A model generated the notes under the pieces. The model searched no databases. It saw only the letters and a program-made list of their open reading frames with translations, and had not been told where the DNA came from. The translations under genes were made by a program, and so were the position numbers. Below are positions 1-7,566 of a stretch of 16,515 nucleotides of DNA, piece after piece. Source of the stretch: an uncultured Prevotella sp. (GTDB lineage Bacteria > Bacteroidota > Bacteroidia > Bacteroidales > Bacteroidaceae); contig CAKPYB010000057.1 in NCBI GenBank assembly GCA_934202525.1, positions 1 to 16,515 of the forward strand, given 5' to 3'. Every line of letters begins with the position of its first letter. Within the stretch, counting starts at the first letter, position 1.

Positions 1-849
1 TTAAGCGTAGATCAATTAGAAGACAAGTTGATAGACTTGGCATTTGCTGAGGATATCGGTGATGGCGACCACACAACTTTGTGTTGTATCCCAAAAGACG
101 CCATGGGTAAGAGCCACTTGCTTATCAAGGAAGATGGCGTGTTGGCAGGTGTTGAAATGGCAAAGAAGGTATTTGCCCGTTTTGATCCTACCATGAAGGT
201 AGAAGTGTTGCTTCAGGATGGAACCCATGTTAAGAAGGGTGACATTGCAATGATTGTAGAGGGTAAGACCCGTTCTTTGCTCCAGACAGAGCGTTTGATG
301 CTCAATATCATGCAGCGTATGAGTGGCATTGCTACCATGACTGCTAAGTATGTAAAGCGTCTTGAGGGTACAAAGACTCATATCCTTGATACCCGTAAGA
401 CAACTCCAGGTCTTCGCATGTTGGAGAAGCAGGCTGTGAAGATTGGTGGTGGTATGAACCATCGCATTGGTCTTTTTGATATGATTCTCTTGAAAGATAA
501 CCATATCGATTTTGCCGGTGGCATCGACAATGCAATCGACCGCTGTCATGCTTATCTCAAGGAGAAGGGTCTCGATTTGAAGATTGAAATCGAGGTTCGC
601 AGTTTCGATGAACTTGACCAGGTATTGAAGCATGGTGGTGTAAATCGTATCATGCTCGATAACTTCTCTGTGCCTGATACTAAGAAGGCAGTAGACATCA
701 TCGCAGGTAAGTATGAGACTGAGTCTTCTGGCGGTATCACTTACGATACCATCCGCGATTATGCAGAGCAGGGAGTTGATTTCATCTCAGTTGGTGCCTT
801 GACACATAGTGTGAAGGGCTTGGATATGAGTTTCAAGGCTTGCGAATAA
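1..849 (+). CDS. nadC: Nicotinate-nucleotide pyrophosphorylase (quinolinate phosphoribosyltransferase), 5'-truncated
   Basis: This enzyme converts quinolinate and PRPP to nicotinate mononucleotide, CO2 and pyrophosphate, in cytoplasmic de novo NAD synthesis. The reading frame is open from base 1 (LSVDQLEDKLIDLAFAEDIG), so the gene starts upstream of the window. A TTG at 28 could be mistaken for a start, but it lies within the conserved N-terminal helix, so only a few codons are probably missing. Family hallmarks visible are AEDIGDGDHTT near the N-terminus, ERLMLNIMQRMSGIAT, the phosphoribosyl/quinolinate-binding stretch DTRKTTPGLR, KIGGGMNHR, LLKDNH, and the C-terminal ISVGALTHSVKGLDMSF typical of the barrel end. 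About 282 codons are visible, close to the usual 275-300 residues. A hairpin follows the stop. Regulation cannot be judged because the promoter is outside the window. Confidence 0.96.
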   Translation, partial: LSVDQLEDKLIDLAFAEDIGDGDHTTLCCIPKDAMGKSHLLIKEDGVLAGVEMAKKVFARFDPTMKVEVLLQDGTHVKKGDIAMIVEGKTRSLLQTERLMLNIMQRMSGIATMTAKYVKRLEGTKTHILDTRKTTPGLRMLEKQAVKIGGGMNHRIGLFDMILLKDNHIDFAGGIDNAIDRCHAYLKEKGLDLKIEIEVRSFDELDQVLKHGGVNRIMLDNFSVPDTKKAVDIIAGKYETESSGGITYDTIRDYAEQGVDFISVGALTHSVKGLDMSFKACE

Positions 850-859
850 GTGAAGAATG

Positions 860-903
860 AAGAGGGAAGAGTGGTGAATTAAGAATTCTAGCTCTTCTCT
901 TTG
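860..903 (+). terminator. Possible terminator hairpin after nadC
   Basis: A stem of about nine pairs (863-871 with 892-900, one G-U) encloses a smaller stem (GAATT at 876-880 with AATTC at 884-888), followed by a short T-rich tail (TTTGTTTA). It lies 14 nt after the nadC stop and before the C69 peptidase gene. The poor U-run makes it a weak call. Confidence 0.4.
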
Positions 904-927
904 TTTATATAAATAAATATATATTTT

Positions 928-2589
928 ATGAAAAAGATTTTTGCTTCAGCCATAATGGCTGTGGCTATGTTGGGCAGTGTCTCTGAGGCTGAGGCATGTA
1001 CCAACTTTATAGTAGGAAAAAAAGCATCGGTTGATGGATCTGTGATGTGTTCATATAGTGCCGATGACTATGGTATGTTCCAAAATCTCTGTCATTTTCC
1101 TGCTGGTAAGCATGCTAAGGGCGAGATGCGTAAGATTTACGATTGGGATACCAATAAATATCATGGTGAGATTCCAGAGGCTGCCGAGACTTATAATGTG
1201 ATTGGCAATATCAATGAATGGCAGGTCACCATCGGTGAAACTACTTATGGTGGACGTGAGGAAATGGCTGATTCTACAGGTATCATGGACTATGGTTCAC
1301 TCATCTATGTTGCCCTGCAGCGTAGTAAGACTGCCCGTGAGGCTATCAAGGTGATGACCACCCTCGCCAATACCTATGGTTATAATTCAGAAGGCGAGAC
1401 CTTTACCATCTGTGATCCGAACGAAGCTTGGATTATGGAGATGATGGGCAAGGGACCAGGCTCTAAGGGCGTGGTTTGGGTAGCTCTCCGTATTCCAGAT
1501 AATGCAGTTTGTGCACATGCTAACCAGAGTCGCATCGGCAAGTTCAATATGAAGGACAAGAAAAACGTGATGTATGCCAAGGATGTCGTTTCTTTTGCTC
1601 GCAGTAAGGGATGGTATCAGGGCAAGGATGCTGATTTCTCATGGAAAATGGCATATGCTAAGCCTGATTTCTCAGGACGTCGTTTCTGCGATGCACGTGC
1701 TTGGGCTCTCTTGAATCATTTCTATGATATGAGTCCTTATCTTGATTGGGCTTTGGGTAAGGATCCTAATGCGAAGGATATGCCTCTCTGGGTGGTTCCA
1801 AACAAGAAGGTGAGTGTTGCTGATGTTGAGGCTTGCATGCGTGACCATTATGAGGGTACACCTCTTTCTGTTGCTGATGGCACTGATATCGGAGGTGGTA
1901 TCTGGCAGATGCCTTACAGGCCAACTCCATTGATGTTTAAGGTGGATGGAAAGCAGTGCTTCAACGAACGTCCGGTCAGCACCCAGCAGACTGGTTTTGT
2001 TTTTGTTAGCCAGATGCGTTCATGGATGCCTAGAGAGATTGGCGGTGTTCTTTGGTTTGGTAATGATGATGCCAATATGGTAGCGTTCACACCAATCTAC
2101 TGTTCTTCTACAGTTCGTCCTGAGTGTTATAACACACCGGGAGCAGATGCTGTAAACTTCAGTTTCAAGAATGCTTACTGGGTGTGCAATATGACCAGCA
2201 ATATGGTTTATCCTCGTTACAGCCAGATGTTCCCAACTTTGAAGGAGGTTCGTGACAGTCTGGATAACAGCTATTTTGCTGCACAGCCAGGTGTTGAGGC
2301 TAAGGCTCAGGAACTGTATGCACAGAATCCACAGGCTGCAGTCAAGTATCTCAATGATTATGGTATTGAGAAGGCACAGCAGATGTTGGCGCGTTGGCAA
2401 CAGCTCTTCCAGTTTATGGTAGTGAAGTATAATGACATGATTATCAAGCCAACCAAAAAAGATGGCAGTTTCGAGAAGACTCCTTATGGATTAGGTGCAA
2501 CTCCTGTTCGTCCTGGATATCCTGAGAAATATGCCAAGGAACTTATGAAGCAAACAGGAGACAAGTTCCTGGTTCCTGAAACAAAGTAA
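928..2589 (+). CDS. Secreted family C69 (Ntn-hydrolase) dipeptidase
   Basis: This is a cysteine N-terminal-nucleophile hydrolase of peptidase family C69 (dipeptidase A type), which cleaves dipeptides or short peptides. Residues 1-23 are a signal peptide (charged MKK, hydrophobic core, then SEAEA). The next residue is Cys24 in CTNFIVGKKASVDGSVM, the conserved start of the mature Ntn domain, so Cys24 is the expected nucleophile. The pattern with Thr25, Asn26 and later Ser residues, and segments such as IGETTYGGREE, TICDPNEAWIMEMMGKGPGS and HANQSRIG, are typical of C69/choloylglycine-hydrolase relatives. At 553 aa it is of normal length for the larger Bacteroidota members. It is probably periplasmic or secreted and used to obtain peptides. 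It is a single gene ending in a strong terminator. Substrate preference cannot be read from the sequence. A lipoprotein reading is less likely because AEAC is a poor lipobox. Confidence 0.93.
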   Translation: MKKIFASAIMAVAMLGSVSEAEACTNFIVGKKASVDGSVMCSYSADDYGMFQNLCHFPAGKHAKGEMRKIYDWDTNKYHGEIPEAAETYNVIGNINEWQVTIGETTYGGREEMADSTGIMDYGSLIYVALQRSKTAREAIKVMTTLANTYGYNSEGETFTICDPNEAWIMEMMGKGPGSKGVVWVALRIPDNAVCAHANQSRIGKFNMKDKKNVMYAKDVVSFARSKGWYQGKDADFSWKMAYAKPDFSGRRFCDARAWALLNHFYDMSPYLDWALGKDPNAKDMPLWVVPNKKVSVADVEACMRDHYEGTPLSVADGTDIGGGIWQMPYRPTPLMFKVDGKQCFNERPVSTQQTGFVFVSQMRSWMPREIGGVLWFGNDDANMVAFTPIYCSSTVRPECYNTPGADAVNFSFKNAYWVCNMTSNMVYPRYSQMFPTLKEVRDSLDNSYFAAQPGVEAKAQELYAQNPQAAVKYLNDYGIEKAQQMLARWQQLFQFMVVKYNDMIIKPTKKDGSFEKTPYGLGATPVRPGYPEKYAKELMKQTGDKFLVPETK

Positions 2590-2611
2590 CAATATTTATC
2601 ATCACATAAAG

Positions 2612-2652
2612 AAAGCCGATTCAAGTATATCGCTATACGAGAATCGGCTTTT
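2612..2652. terminator. Strong, probably bidirectional terminator between convergent genes
   Basis: An 11-bp perfect stem (2612-2622 with 2641-2651, AAAGCCGATTC / GAATCGGCTTT) is capped by a second 5-bp stem (GTATA 625-629 with TATAC 634-638) and a TCGC loop. On the + strand it runs into TTTTCTGTTTTC, ending the C69 peptidase transcript 22 nt after the stop. On the - strand it is followed by CTTTCTTTATG, so it may also end the rubrerythrin transcript arriving from the right. Confidence 0.9.
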
Positions 2653-2720
2653 CTGTTTTCTTGACTTACAATACTAAATAACCGTATTATAATTTTTAAA
2701 GTTATGTCTTTTAAAATCTA

Positions 2721-3281
2721 TTACTTGAAGTATCTCTTGTAGAGACCTGCAAAACCTGCACAGTGGCGGGCTTCATCCTTAGCCATCTCATGAACGGTAT
2801 CGTGGATAGCATCTGAACCCTGCTCCTTAGCAAGCTTGGCAATGCGGAACTTATCCTCACAAGCACCCTTTTCTGCAGCAATACGAGCCTCGAGATTGCT
2901 CTTGGTATCACCCAAAACCTCACCGAGAAGTTCTGCAAAACGAGAAGCGTGATCAGCCTCCTCATAGGCATAACGTTTGTAAGCCTCTGCAATTTCAGGA
3001 TAGCCTTCACGATCTGCCTGGCGTGCCATAGCAAGATACATACCTACCTCGCCACACTCACCATTGAAATGGTCCTTCAAACCCTTGATAACGTCTTCAT
3101 TAACGCCATCCTTATATGCCTGACCGAGAACGTGAACGGTAGCAAATGTCATATCGTCATCTACTGCATCTTCCATCTCTTTGAACTTGCTGGCTGGAGC
3201 CTTGCAGATAGGGCACATCTCTGGTGCTTCTGTGCCTTCGTAAATGTAACCGCAAACGGTGCAAATAAACTTTTTCTTCAT
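2721..3281 (-). CDS. Reverse-type rubrerythrin (N-terminal rubredoxin plus diiron domain)
   Basis: This is a non-haem iron protein that reduces H2O2 (and O2 in related enzymes) to water in anaerobes. Domain order is reversed relative to classical rubrerythrin. A rubredoxin-like iron site comes first, with Cys7/Cys10 and Cys23/Cys26 in CTVCGY and CPIC. A ferritin-like four-helix diiron domain follows from about residue 50, with Glu75/Glu78 (ECGEVG), ExxH at 108-111 (EEADH), Glu137 (AEKGACED) and a second ExxH at 170-173 (DEARH). At 186 aa it fits the family. It lies 45 nt downstream of a PerR-like gene on the same strand, and I see no TAnnTTTG promoter in that gap, so the two are probably co-transcribed. 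The cytoplasmic electron donor (often a rubredoxin reductase or NADH-dependent system) is not encoded here. Confidence 0.95.
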   Translation of the reverse strand: MKKKFICTVCGYIYEGTEAPEMCPICKAPASKFKEMEDAVDDDMTFATVHVLGQAYKDGVNEDVIKGLKDHFNGECGEVGMYLAMARQADREGYPEIAEAYKRYAYEEADHASRFAELLGEVLGDTKSNLEARIAAEKGACEDKFRIAKLAKEQGSDAIHDTVHEMAKDEARHCAGFAGLYKRYFK

Positions 3282-3326
3282 AATGTTTTTGTTTTAAATG
3301 TTGTTGTATAATTATTGTTTTTTGAA

Positions 3327-3776
3327 TTAGTGAACAGTCTCTGTGAGAGGTGACTTTACGCCTTTTTTAGCGCATTCTGCACAGATTCCTCTGTAGTAGA
3401 GCTGTTCTTCCAATACGATGTTTCCTTCAATTTCCTTTCCTGGTTCCACTTTTGGAGCAGGTTCGCCGAAAAAGTCAATTACCTTGCCACAATTTCTGCA
3501 ATAGAAATGAACGTGGCTTTTAATATTTCCATCATAACATACGCGATGTTCATCGATTGTGATCATCTGAGCCGCATTGTGTTCACTCAACATTCTGAGT
3601 GTGTTGTAAACGGTTGTCTTGCTCAATGTTGGGATACTCTCGGCTAATCCTTTGTACACATCCTCGATAGTTGGATGAGTGGGATGCTTGATGAGCCAAT
3701 CCATAATGGCAATACGCTGGAGTGATGGTCGGATACCTTTCTCCACGAGTCTTTGATAGGCTTCTGTCTGTTTCAT
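3327..3776 (-). CDS. perR: Fur-family regulator, PerR-like peroxide sensor
   Basis: This is a metal-dependent DNA-binding repressor with an N-terminal winged helix (about residues 1-80; recognition region TLSKTTVYNTLRML) and a C-terminal dimerisation domain. The structural zinc site is two CxxC pairs: Cys93/Cys96 (FYCRNCG) and Cys132/Cys135 (ICAEC). The regulatory metal site matches Bacillus subtilis PerR by position: His34, Asp82, His88, His90 and Asp101. An Asp at the last position (GKVIDF) is the feature associated with peroxide-sensing PerR rather than iron-sensing Fur. This, together with the rubrerythrin gene directly downstream, is why I call it PerR. At 149 aa it is the usual size. 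The start at 3776 lies about 22 nt below the expected transcription start of a well-matched promoter. The PerR name is a confident inference, not proof, since Fur and PerR are hard to separate by sequence alone. Confidence 0.9.
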   Translation of the reverse strand: MKQTEAYQRLVEKGIRPSLQRIAIMDWLIKHPTHPTIEDVYKGLAESIPTLSKTTVYNTLRMLSEHNAAQMITIDEHRVCYDGNIKSHVHFYCRNCGKVIDFFGEPAPKVEPGKEIEGNIVLEEQLYYRGICAECAKKGVKSPLTETVH

Positions 3777-3804
3777 AATTACTTGTTTTTATAATTTGTT
3801 GATG

Positions 3805-3836
3805 CAAAGATAAGCAATTCTTTTGTATCTGCCAAA
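3805..3836 (-). promoter_or_regulatory. Promoter of perR-rubrerythrin (Bacteroidota type)
   Basis: Reading the - strand, a -33 TTTG at 3836-3833 and a -7 TATCTTTG at 3812-3805 are separated by exactly 20 nt, matching the Bacteroidota sigma-ABfr consensus (TTTG, 19-21 nt, TAnnTTTG). Transcription should start near 3798, giving a leader of about 22 nt before the perR ATG. Confidence 0.85.
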
Positions 3837-3874
3837 TATTTTTGCAAATATTCCAAAGTATTTTTGAATATTTT
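3832..3874. repeat. Tandem AT-rich repeat with inverted repeat, candidate PerR operator
   Basis: Two adjacent near-copies of a 21-22 nt unit lie at 3832-3852 and 3853-3874, each starting CCAAA and continuing TATTTTTG then an AATATT core. The first copy contains a perfect 7-bp inverted repeat, AATATTT (3835-3841) and AAATATT (3846-3852), with a 4-nt spacer. The second has a weaker version. The first copy overlaps the -33 element of the perR promoter. AT-rich inverted repeats of this sort are typical of Fur/PerR boxes, so autoregulation is plausible; this is inference. Confidence 0.5.
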
Positions 3875-3971
3875 ACAATTGCATAGTTGTTTTAAGATTT
3901 GTTGTGCAAAAAGGGAGAGTCTATGATTCGCTTTGGCAATTATTGATACTAAAACCCTTTTGGAAAAAGTA

Positions 3972-4009
3972 ATTCCCCGTCACGCTACCTGAGTGTTGTG
4001 GCGGGGAAT
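3972..4009 (-). terminator. Terminator after lolA
   Basis: A 12-bp GC-rich stem (3972-3983 with 3998-4009, ATTCCCCGTCAC / GTGGCGGGGAAT, one G-U) has a 14-nt loop. On the - strand it lies 38 nt after the lolA stop and is followed by TACTTTTTCC. The rest of the gap between perR and lolA (3777-4047) holds the perR promoter, the AT-rich repeats and no gene that I can see. Confidence 0.85.
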
Positions 4010-4047
4010 CTTATTTGAAAATAAACTTTATACGATATTTCAGGCGA

Positions 4048-4647
4048 TTATCTCAGGTCGATGACTTCAGCTCCAGGACATTCCTTGCTGTTGAAATTGA
4101 ATGTGCTGTTAGAAACGCTCTTGGCTCTGAAGTTACTTACCGTGATGGTACTCCAGGTATTGCCCTGTCGCATCTTGACAACTGATGGAATATGTGTCTT
4201 TTTGTTGATGGTGATATACATTTCGGCTACCGAACGTTTCTGGTTATTGGCAACGAGATGTACTACATAGTTACTGCCTGCTGTCTTGAGCGTTGACTTA
4301 TAACCAGTCTTATATATATTAATAAAGGTATAAGGGTTCATGGACATCTGCTGAGCCTGTGTAGGGTTGCTGACATTCACCTCGTTGGTTTTCTTTAGAT
4401 AAGTCCACTGGGTCTTGCCGTTGAACCAGACGATGGCTTGCGGGGTACGGGCGTTAAACTTGTTGCCTTTGATGGCAATACTGCCGCTTGCTGATCCATA
4501 CTTAGAACTGCTCATCTTGAAGTTGGCGCTAGCTCCACCTTTGTTGCCAATAACGGCAGCGGTCTTATCAAGTACCTGTTGAGCTGTCTGCGCCATGGCT
4601 CCGATGCTCATCATTGCAACGAAAGCCAATGCTAAAATCTTTTTCAT
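4048..4647 (-). CDS. LolA-like periplasmic outer-membrane lipoprotein carrier
   Basis: A periplasmic protein of the LolA-like family, whose proteins carry lipoproteins from the inner to the outer membrane. Residues 1-19 form a signal peptide (MKK, hydrophobic core, cut after AMA, mature start QTAQQVLDK). The body is a beta-rich single domain of about 180 residues. Segments typical of the family include the early AQQVLDKTAAVI helix, GSIAIKGNKF, PQAIVWFNGKTQWTYLKKTNEV, and the C-terminal FNFNSKECPGAEVIDLR that closes many Bacteroidota members. The total length of 199 aa is normal. It sits downstream of ftsK on the same strand after a 178-nt gap with a long hairpin and no clear own promoter, so it is probably read through from ftsK. 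I do not assign the lolA symbol outright, since divergent LolA-like paralogues exist in this phylum. Confidence 0.85.
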   Translation of the reverse strand: MKKILALAFVAMMSIGAMAQTAQQVLDKTAAVIGNKGGASANFKMSSSKYGSASGSIAIKGNKFNARTPQAIVWFNGKTQWTYLKKTNEVNVSNPTQAQQMSMNPYTFINIYKTGYKSTLKTAGSNYVVHLVANNQKRSVAEMYITINKKTHIPSVVKMRQGNTWSTITVSNFRAKSVSNSTFNFNSKECPGAEVIDLR

Positions 4648-4716
4648 TTTTATCTTTTCCTTTCTTTTAAAATTCTATGTTATATTATATCTTCTAAAAT
4701 TTCATACTCTATCATA

Positions 4717-4760
4717 AAGCCGTAAAAACGTCTTTTCTCTCTTAGACGTTTTCACGGCTT
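4717..4760 (-). terminator. Long hairpin between ftsK and lolA-like gene
   Basis: A 16-bp stem (4717-4732 with 4745-4760) has a 12-nt loop. In the - strand RNA the single irregular position is a G-U pair, while on the + strand it would be an A-C mismatch, so the structure is best formed in the ftsK transcript. The following - strand bases (TATGATAG) are not a good U-run. It may be a partial terminator, a processing site or an mRNA 3'-end stabiliser. The rest of the 178-nt gap is AT-rich and empty. Confidence 0.55.
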
Positions 4761-4825
4761 CAGGGTTTAATAATTTAACCTTTTCCAATATTATCTTCTT
4801 TCATACCCTTAGTTCTTTACTAAAA

Positions 4826-7453
4826 TTAAGAGTTTCGAAGTGCCATTAACAGATTATTAAGCTGGTTTTCATCCTGTATCAGTACCTCACGAGGCTTGCT
4901 GCCCTGTGCTGCACCTACGATGCCTGCAGCTTCCATCTGGTCCATCAGTCGTCCTGCACGGTTATAGCCGATACTGAACCGGCGCTGGATCATGCTGGTA
5001 GAACCCTGCTGCGAAAGAACAATCGCATGGGCTGCCTCTTCGAAGAACGGATCCAGTTCGCGGGCACTGATGCTGCCGCTTCCACCTGCGCTTCCTTCAT
5101 CATTAGCTGGTTCTGGCAACTCCATAGGTTCGATAGGACCAGGCTGTTCGCAGATATACTCGTTGATGCGCTCGATTTCAGGTGTATCAACAAAGGCACA
5201 CTGTACACGTACAGGTTCGTTGCCGCAGAGATAGAGCATATCACCACGACCAATCAGCTGGTTGGCTCCTGTACGGTCAAGAATGGTCTTTGAGTCGATG
5301 GCAGATGTAACCTTAAAGGCGATACGGCCAGGGAAGTTAGCCTTGATATTACCCGTGATGATGCTGGTTGTAGGACGCTGGGTGGCAATAATCATGTGGA
5401 TACCCACGGCACGTGCCAGCTGGGCGATACGGGCAATAGGAAGTTCTACTTCCTTGCCGGCTGTCATGATCAGATCACCGAACTCATCTATAATCACCAC
5501 GATGTATGGCATATACTCATGTCCATCAGTCAACTTCAACTTGTGGTTGATATACTTCTGGTTGTATTCTTTGATGTTACGGGCTCCTGCCTTTTTGAGC
5601 AAGTCGTAACGGCTATCCATCAGTACACACAGACTGTTCAGGGTTCTAACCACCTTGGTTACATCGGTTATGATAGGTTCTTCCTCATCAGGAACCGCAG
5701 CCATAAACTTATTGGCAATACGGGAGTATACGCTAAACTCCACCTTCTTAGGGTCGATGAGAACCAGTTTGAGTTCGTTTGGATGTTTCTTGTATAATAA
5801 AGAGGTGATGATGGCATTCAAACCTACAGATTTACCCTGTCCGGTAGCACCCGCAACAAGCAGGTGAGGAATCTTTGCCAAATCAACCATAAACACTTCG
5901 TTGGTAATGGTCTTACCCAAAGCGATAGGTAACTCCATCTTGGTTTCTTGGAATTTCTTTGAGTTTAAAGTACTTTCCATACTAACGATGTTCGCCTTTG
6001 CGTTAGGTACCTCAATACCGATGGTTCCCTTACCTGGGATAGGAGCGATGATACGGATGCCGAGAGCTGCCAGACTCAAGGCGATGTCATCTTCCAGATT
6101 CTTGATCTTAGAGATACGTACGCCTTCTGCAGGCTGGATTTCGTAGAGTGTGATGGTAGGACCAACCGTAGCACGGATGGTTTTGATCTGTACGCCAAAG
6201 TTGCCCAGCACCTCGATGATGCGGTTTTTGTTGGCGCGCTGCTCTTCCTCATCGATGGATACGCCGTCATCCTCATACTTCTTCAGAAGGTTGAGTACCG
6301 GATATTTATATCTGGTGAACGGCTCCTTCGGATTGATCGGAGTATTCAGTACTTCTGCATTGCTCAAGGTGTTGCCTGTAGCCTTCTCGTCGGCTGTGGC
6401 TACAGAGATGTCCATACCTATATGCTCAGAAGCTGCAGCAGCCTCGGCAGCTTGCTTTTCCAATGCTTCCTTTTCAGCCCGTTTTGTACGGAGTTCGCGC
6501 TGACGTGCAATGAGTGACATATTCTCGTTCTGCGTGCCGTTGGCTATAGCGATGGTTTCATCTTTTTCTGTATCACCTTCTGTTCCTGTAGCTTCCTGTC
6601 CGTCTGCCTCTGGCTCAACAGACGTAGAAGGTATGTCCGGGTTTGCGAAAATCTGGTCCGGATCCAGATTCAGGTCGATGACTTTGGCAGGTTCTTCTTC
6701 CTTATATTCTTCTTTCTCATCCTCTGTGCCAGGACCATATGCTGCGCTGGCGTATACCTCGTCGATAGCTTCCGTATCTTTCCTGTTCTTTCCATGGTTA
6801 GTAATCTCAAATTTCACCTTATTTGATATATAACCGATAGGGTTGAGTGCTTTTCTGATTACCGTAATGGTTTCAGTGGTGAGATAGGTGAGGAATGCTA
6901 CCGCCACGAAGAAAAGAATGGCAGTAAGTCCTGGAGGACCCATGATGTTCTCCAGATTCTGCACGACAAAGAGTCCGTGCTTTCCGCCCGGATTGAATGT
7001 GAGGCTTGGCATGATAGGTGCGATGAACTTGGCGAAGGTTACCGACATCCATAGCATGACCACAATCATGCAGAAGAACCATTTCCACAGGTTCAGCTTG
7101 TAGGCATGCATCATCTGCAATCCCACCATAATGACAAAGAATGGGAGCATGAAGGCTGGAAATCCGAAATTGATGGCAATGAGCCAATAGGATACAATGG
7201 CTCCCCAGGATCCGCAGTAGTTCTGAAACTGTTTTTCCGTGTTGGTCCATTCGCCCGGCTTCAGATTTTCGAGCAAACTCTGGTCATTGGCTCCTGTGTT
7301 GAGAAAGGAGATCATAGCGATGATGATAACCACAGCAATGACTACCAAGGCTAATCCTATGAAAAAGTCGGTGATAGTATTGTTGAAAATATACTGTAAA
7401 CCAATAGCTTCGCTAAAGGTTTTGGTCTTTTTTTCAGTTCTTTTTTTAGCCAT
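4826..7453 (-). CDS. ftsK: DNA translocase FtsK/SpoIIIE
   Basis: A septum-anchored ATPase that pumps DNA during chromosome segregation and dimer resolution. I choose the ATG at 7453 (MAKKRTEKK), giving 875 aa. The longer frame opening at 7510 would begin upstream of the predicted promoter. About four membrane segments lie in residues 28-195, followed by a charged linker rich in Glu and Ala (about 230-370). The motor domain follows, with YEIQPAEGVRISKIKNLEDDIALSL, Walker A GATGQGKS (Lys541) and Walker B VVIIDEFGDL (Asp656), then RAVGIHMIIATQRP. The C-terminal winged-helix gamma domain, which reads orienting DNA motifs, is present (ARELDPFFEEAAHAIV, then SMIQRRFSIGYNRAGRLMDQ). Length and architecture are standard. 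It is transcribed divergently from the exonuclease operon, with a LolA-like gene downstream. Confidence 0.97.
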   Translation of the reverse strand: MAKKRTEKKTKTFSEAIGLQYIFNNTITDFFIGLALVVIAVVIIIAMISFLNTGANDQSLLENLKPGEWTNTEKQFQNYCGSWGAIVSYWLIAINFGFPAFMLPFFVIMVGLQMMHAYKLNLWKWFFCMIVVMLWMSVTFAKFIAPIMPSLTFNPGGKHGLFVVQNLENIMGPPGLTAILFFVAVAFLTYLTTETITVIRKALNPIGYISNKVKFEITNHGKNRKDTEAIDEVYASAAYGPGTEDEKEEYKEEEPAKVIDLNLDPDQIFANPDIPSTSVEPEADGQEATGTEGDTEKDETIAIANGTQNENMSLIARQRELRTKRAEKEALEKQAAEAAAASEHIGMDISVATADEKATGNTLSNAEVLNTPINPKEPFTRYKYPVLNLLKKYEDDGVSIDEEEQRANKNRIIEVLGNFGVQIKTIRATVGPTITLYEIQPAEGVRISKIKNLEDDIALSLAALGIRIIAPIPGKGTIGIEVPNAKANIVSMESTLNSKKFQETKMELPIALGKTITNEVFMVDLAKIPHLLVAGATGQGKSVGLNAIITSLLYKKHPNELKLVLIDPKKVEFSVYSRIANKFMAAVPDEEEPIITDVTKVVRTLNSLCVLMDSRYDLLKKAGARNIKEYNQKYINHKLKLTDGHEYMPYIVVIIDEFGDLIMTAGKEVELPIARIAQLARAVGIHMIIATQRPTTSIITGNIKANFPGRIAFKVTSAIDSKTILDRTGANQLIGRGDMLYLCGNEPVRVQCAFVDTPEIERINEYICEQPGPIEPMELPEPANDEGSAGGSGSISARELDPFFEEAAHAIVLSQQGSTSMIQRRFSIGYNRAGRLMDQMEAAGIVGAAQGSKPREVLIQDENQLNNLLMALRNS

Positions 7454-7480
7454 TTTATATATTTTTGAATAATTTATCTG

Positions 7481-7510
7481 CAAAATTAGCGAAAATAATT
7501 GAGAAAACAA
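7481..7510 (-). promoter_or_regulatory. Promoter of ftsK
   Basis: On the - strand a -7 TAATTTTG lies at 7488-7481. A TTG at 7510-7508 sits 19 nt upstream, an acceptable -33 element. The start of transcription would be near 7475, about 22 nt before the ATG at 7453. This element also rules out the upstream ATG at 7510 as the ftsK start. Confidence 0.7.
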
Positions 7511-7533
7511 TTCTTTTTCTCATCTTTTTTTTC

Positions 7534-7541
7534 TAATTTTG
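7534..7541 (+). promoter_or_regulatory. -7 element for the exonuclease-to-dnaB unit
   Basis: TAATTTTG matches TAnnTTTG and predicts a start near 7548, about 19 nt before the exonuclease ATG. The -33 region is only a T-rich stretch without a clear TTTG, so the promoter is either weaker or helped by an activator. It is back to back with the ftsK promoter, 45 nt apart. Confidence 0.6.
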
Positions 7542-7566
7542 CAACTTGTAAAGAATAAAAAGCATA

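Noticed and set aside
16..633. 205-aa open frame on the - strand opposite nadC
   Set aside because: It is antisense to a clearly conserved enzyme, has no recognisable domain and no promoter; it is a shadow of nadC codon usage.
896..903. TCTCTTTG as a -7 element for the C69 peptidase gene
   Set aside because: It matches TAnnTTTG at all but one defined position, but lacks a -33 TTTG at the right distance; too weak to list.
7454..7510. 19-residue N-terminal extension of FtsK
   Set aside because: The ATG at 7510 is upstream of the predicted -7 element (7488-7481), and MAKKRTEKK at 7453 is the typical basic FtsK-like start.
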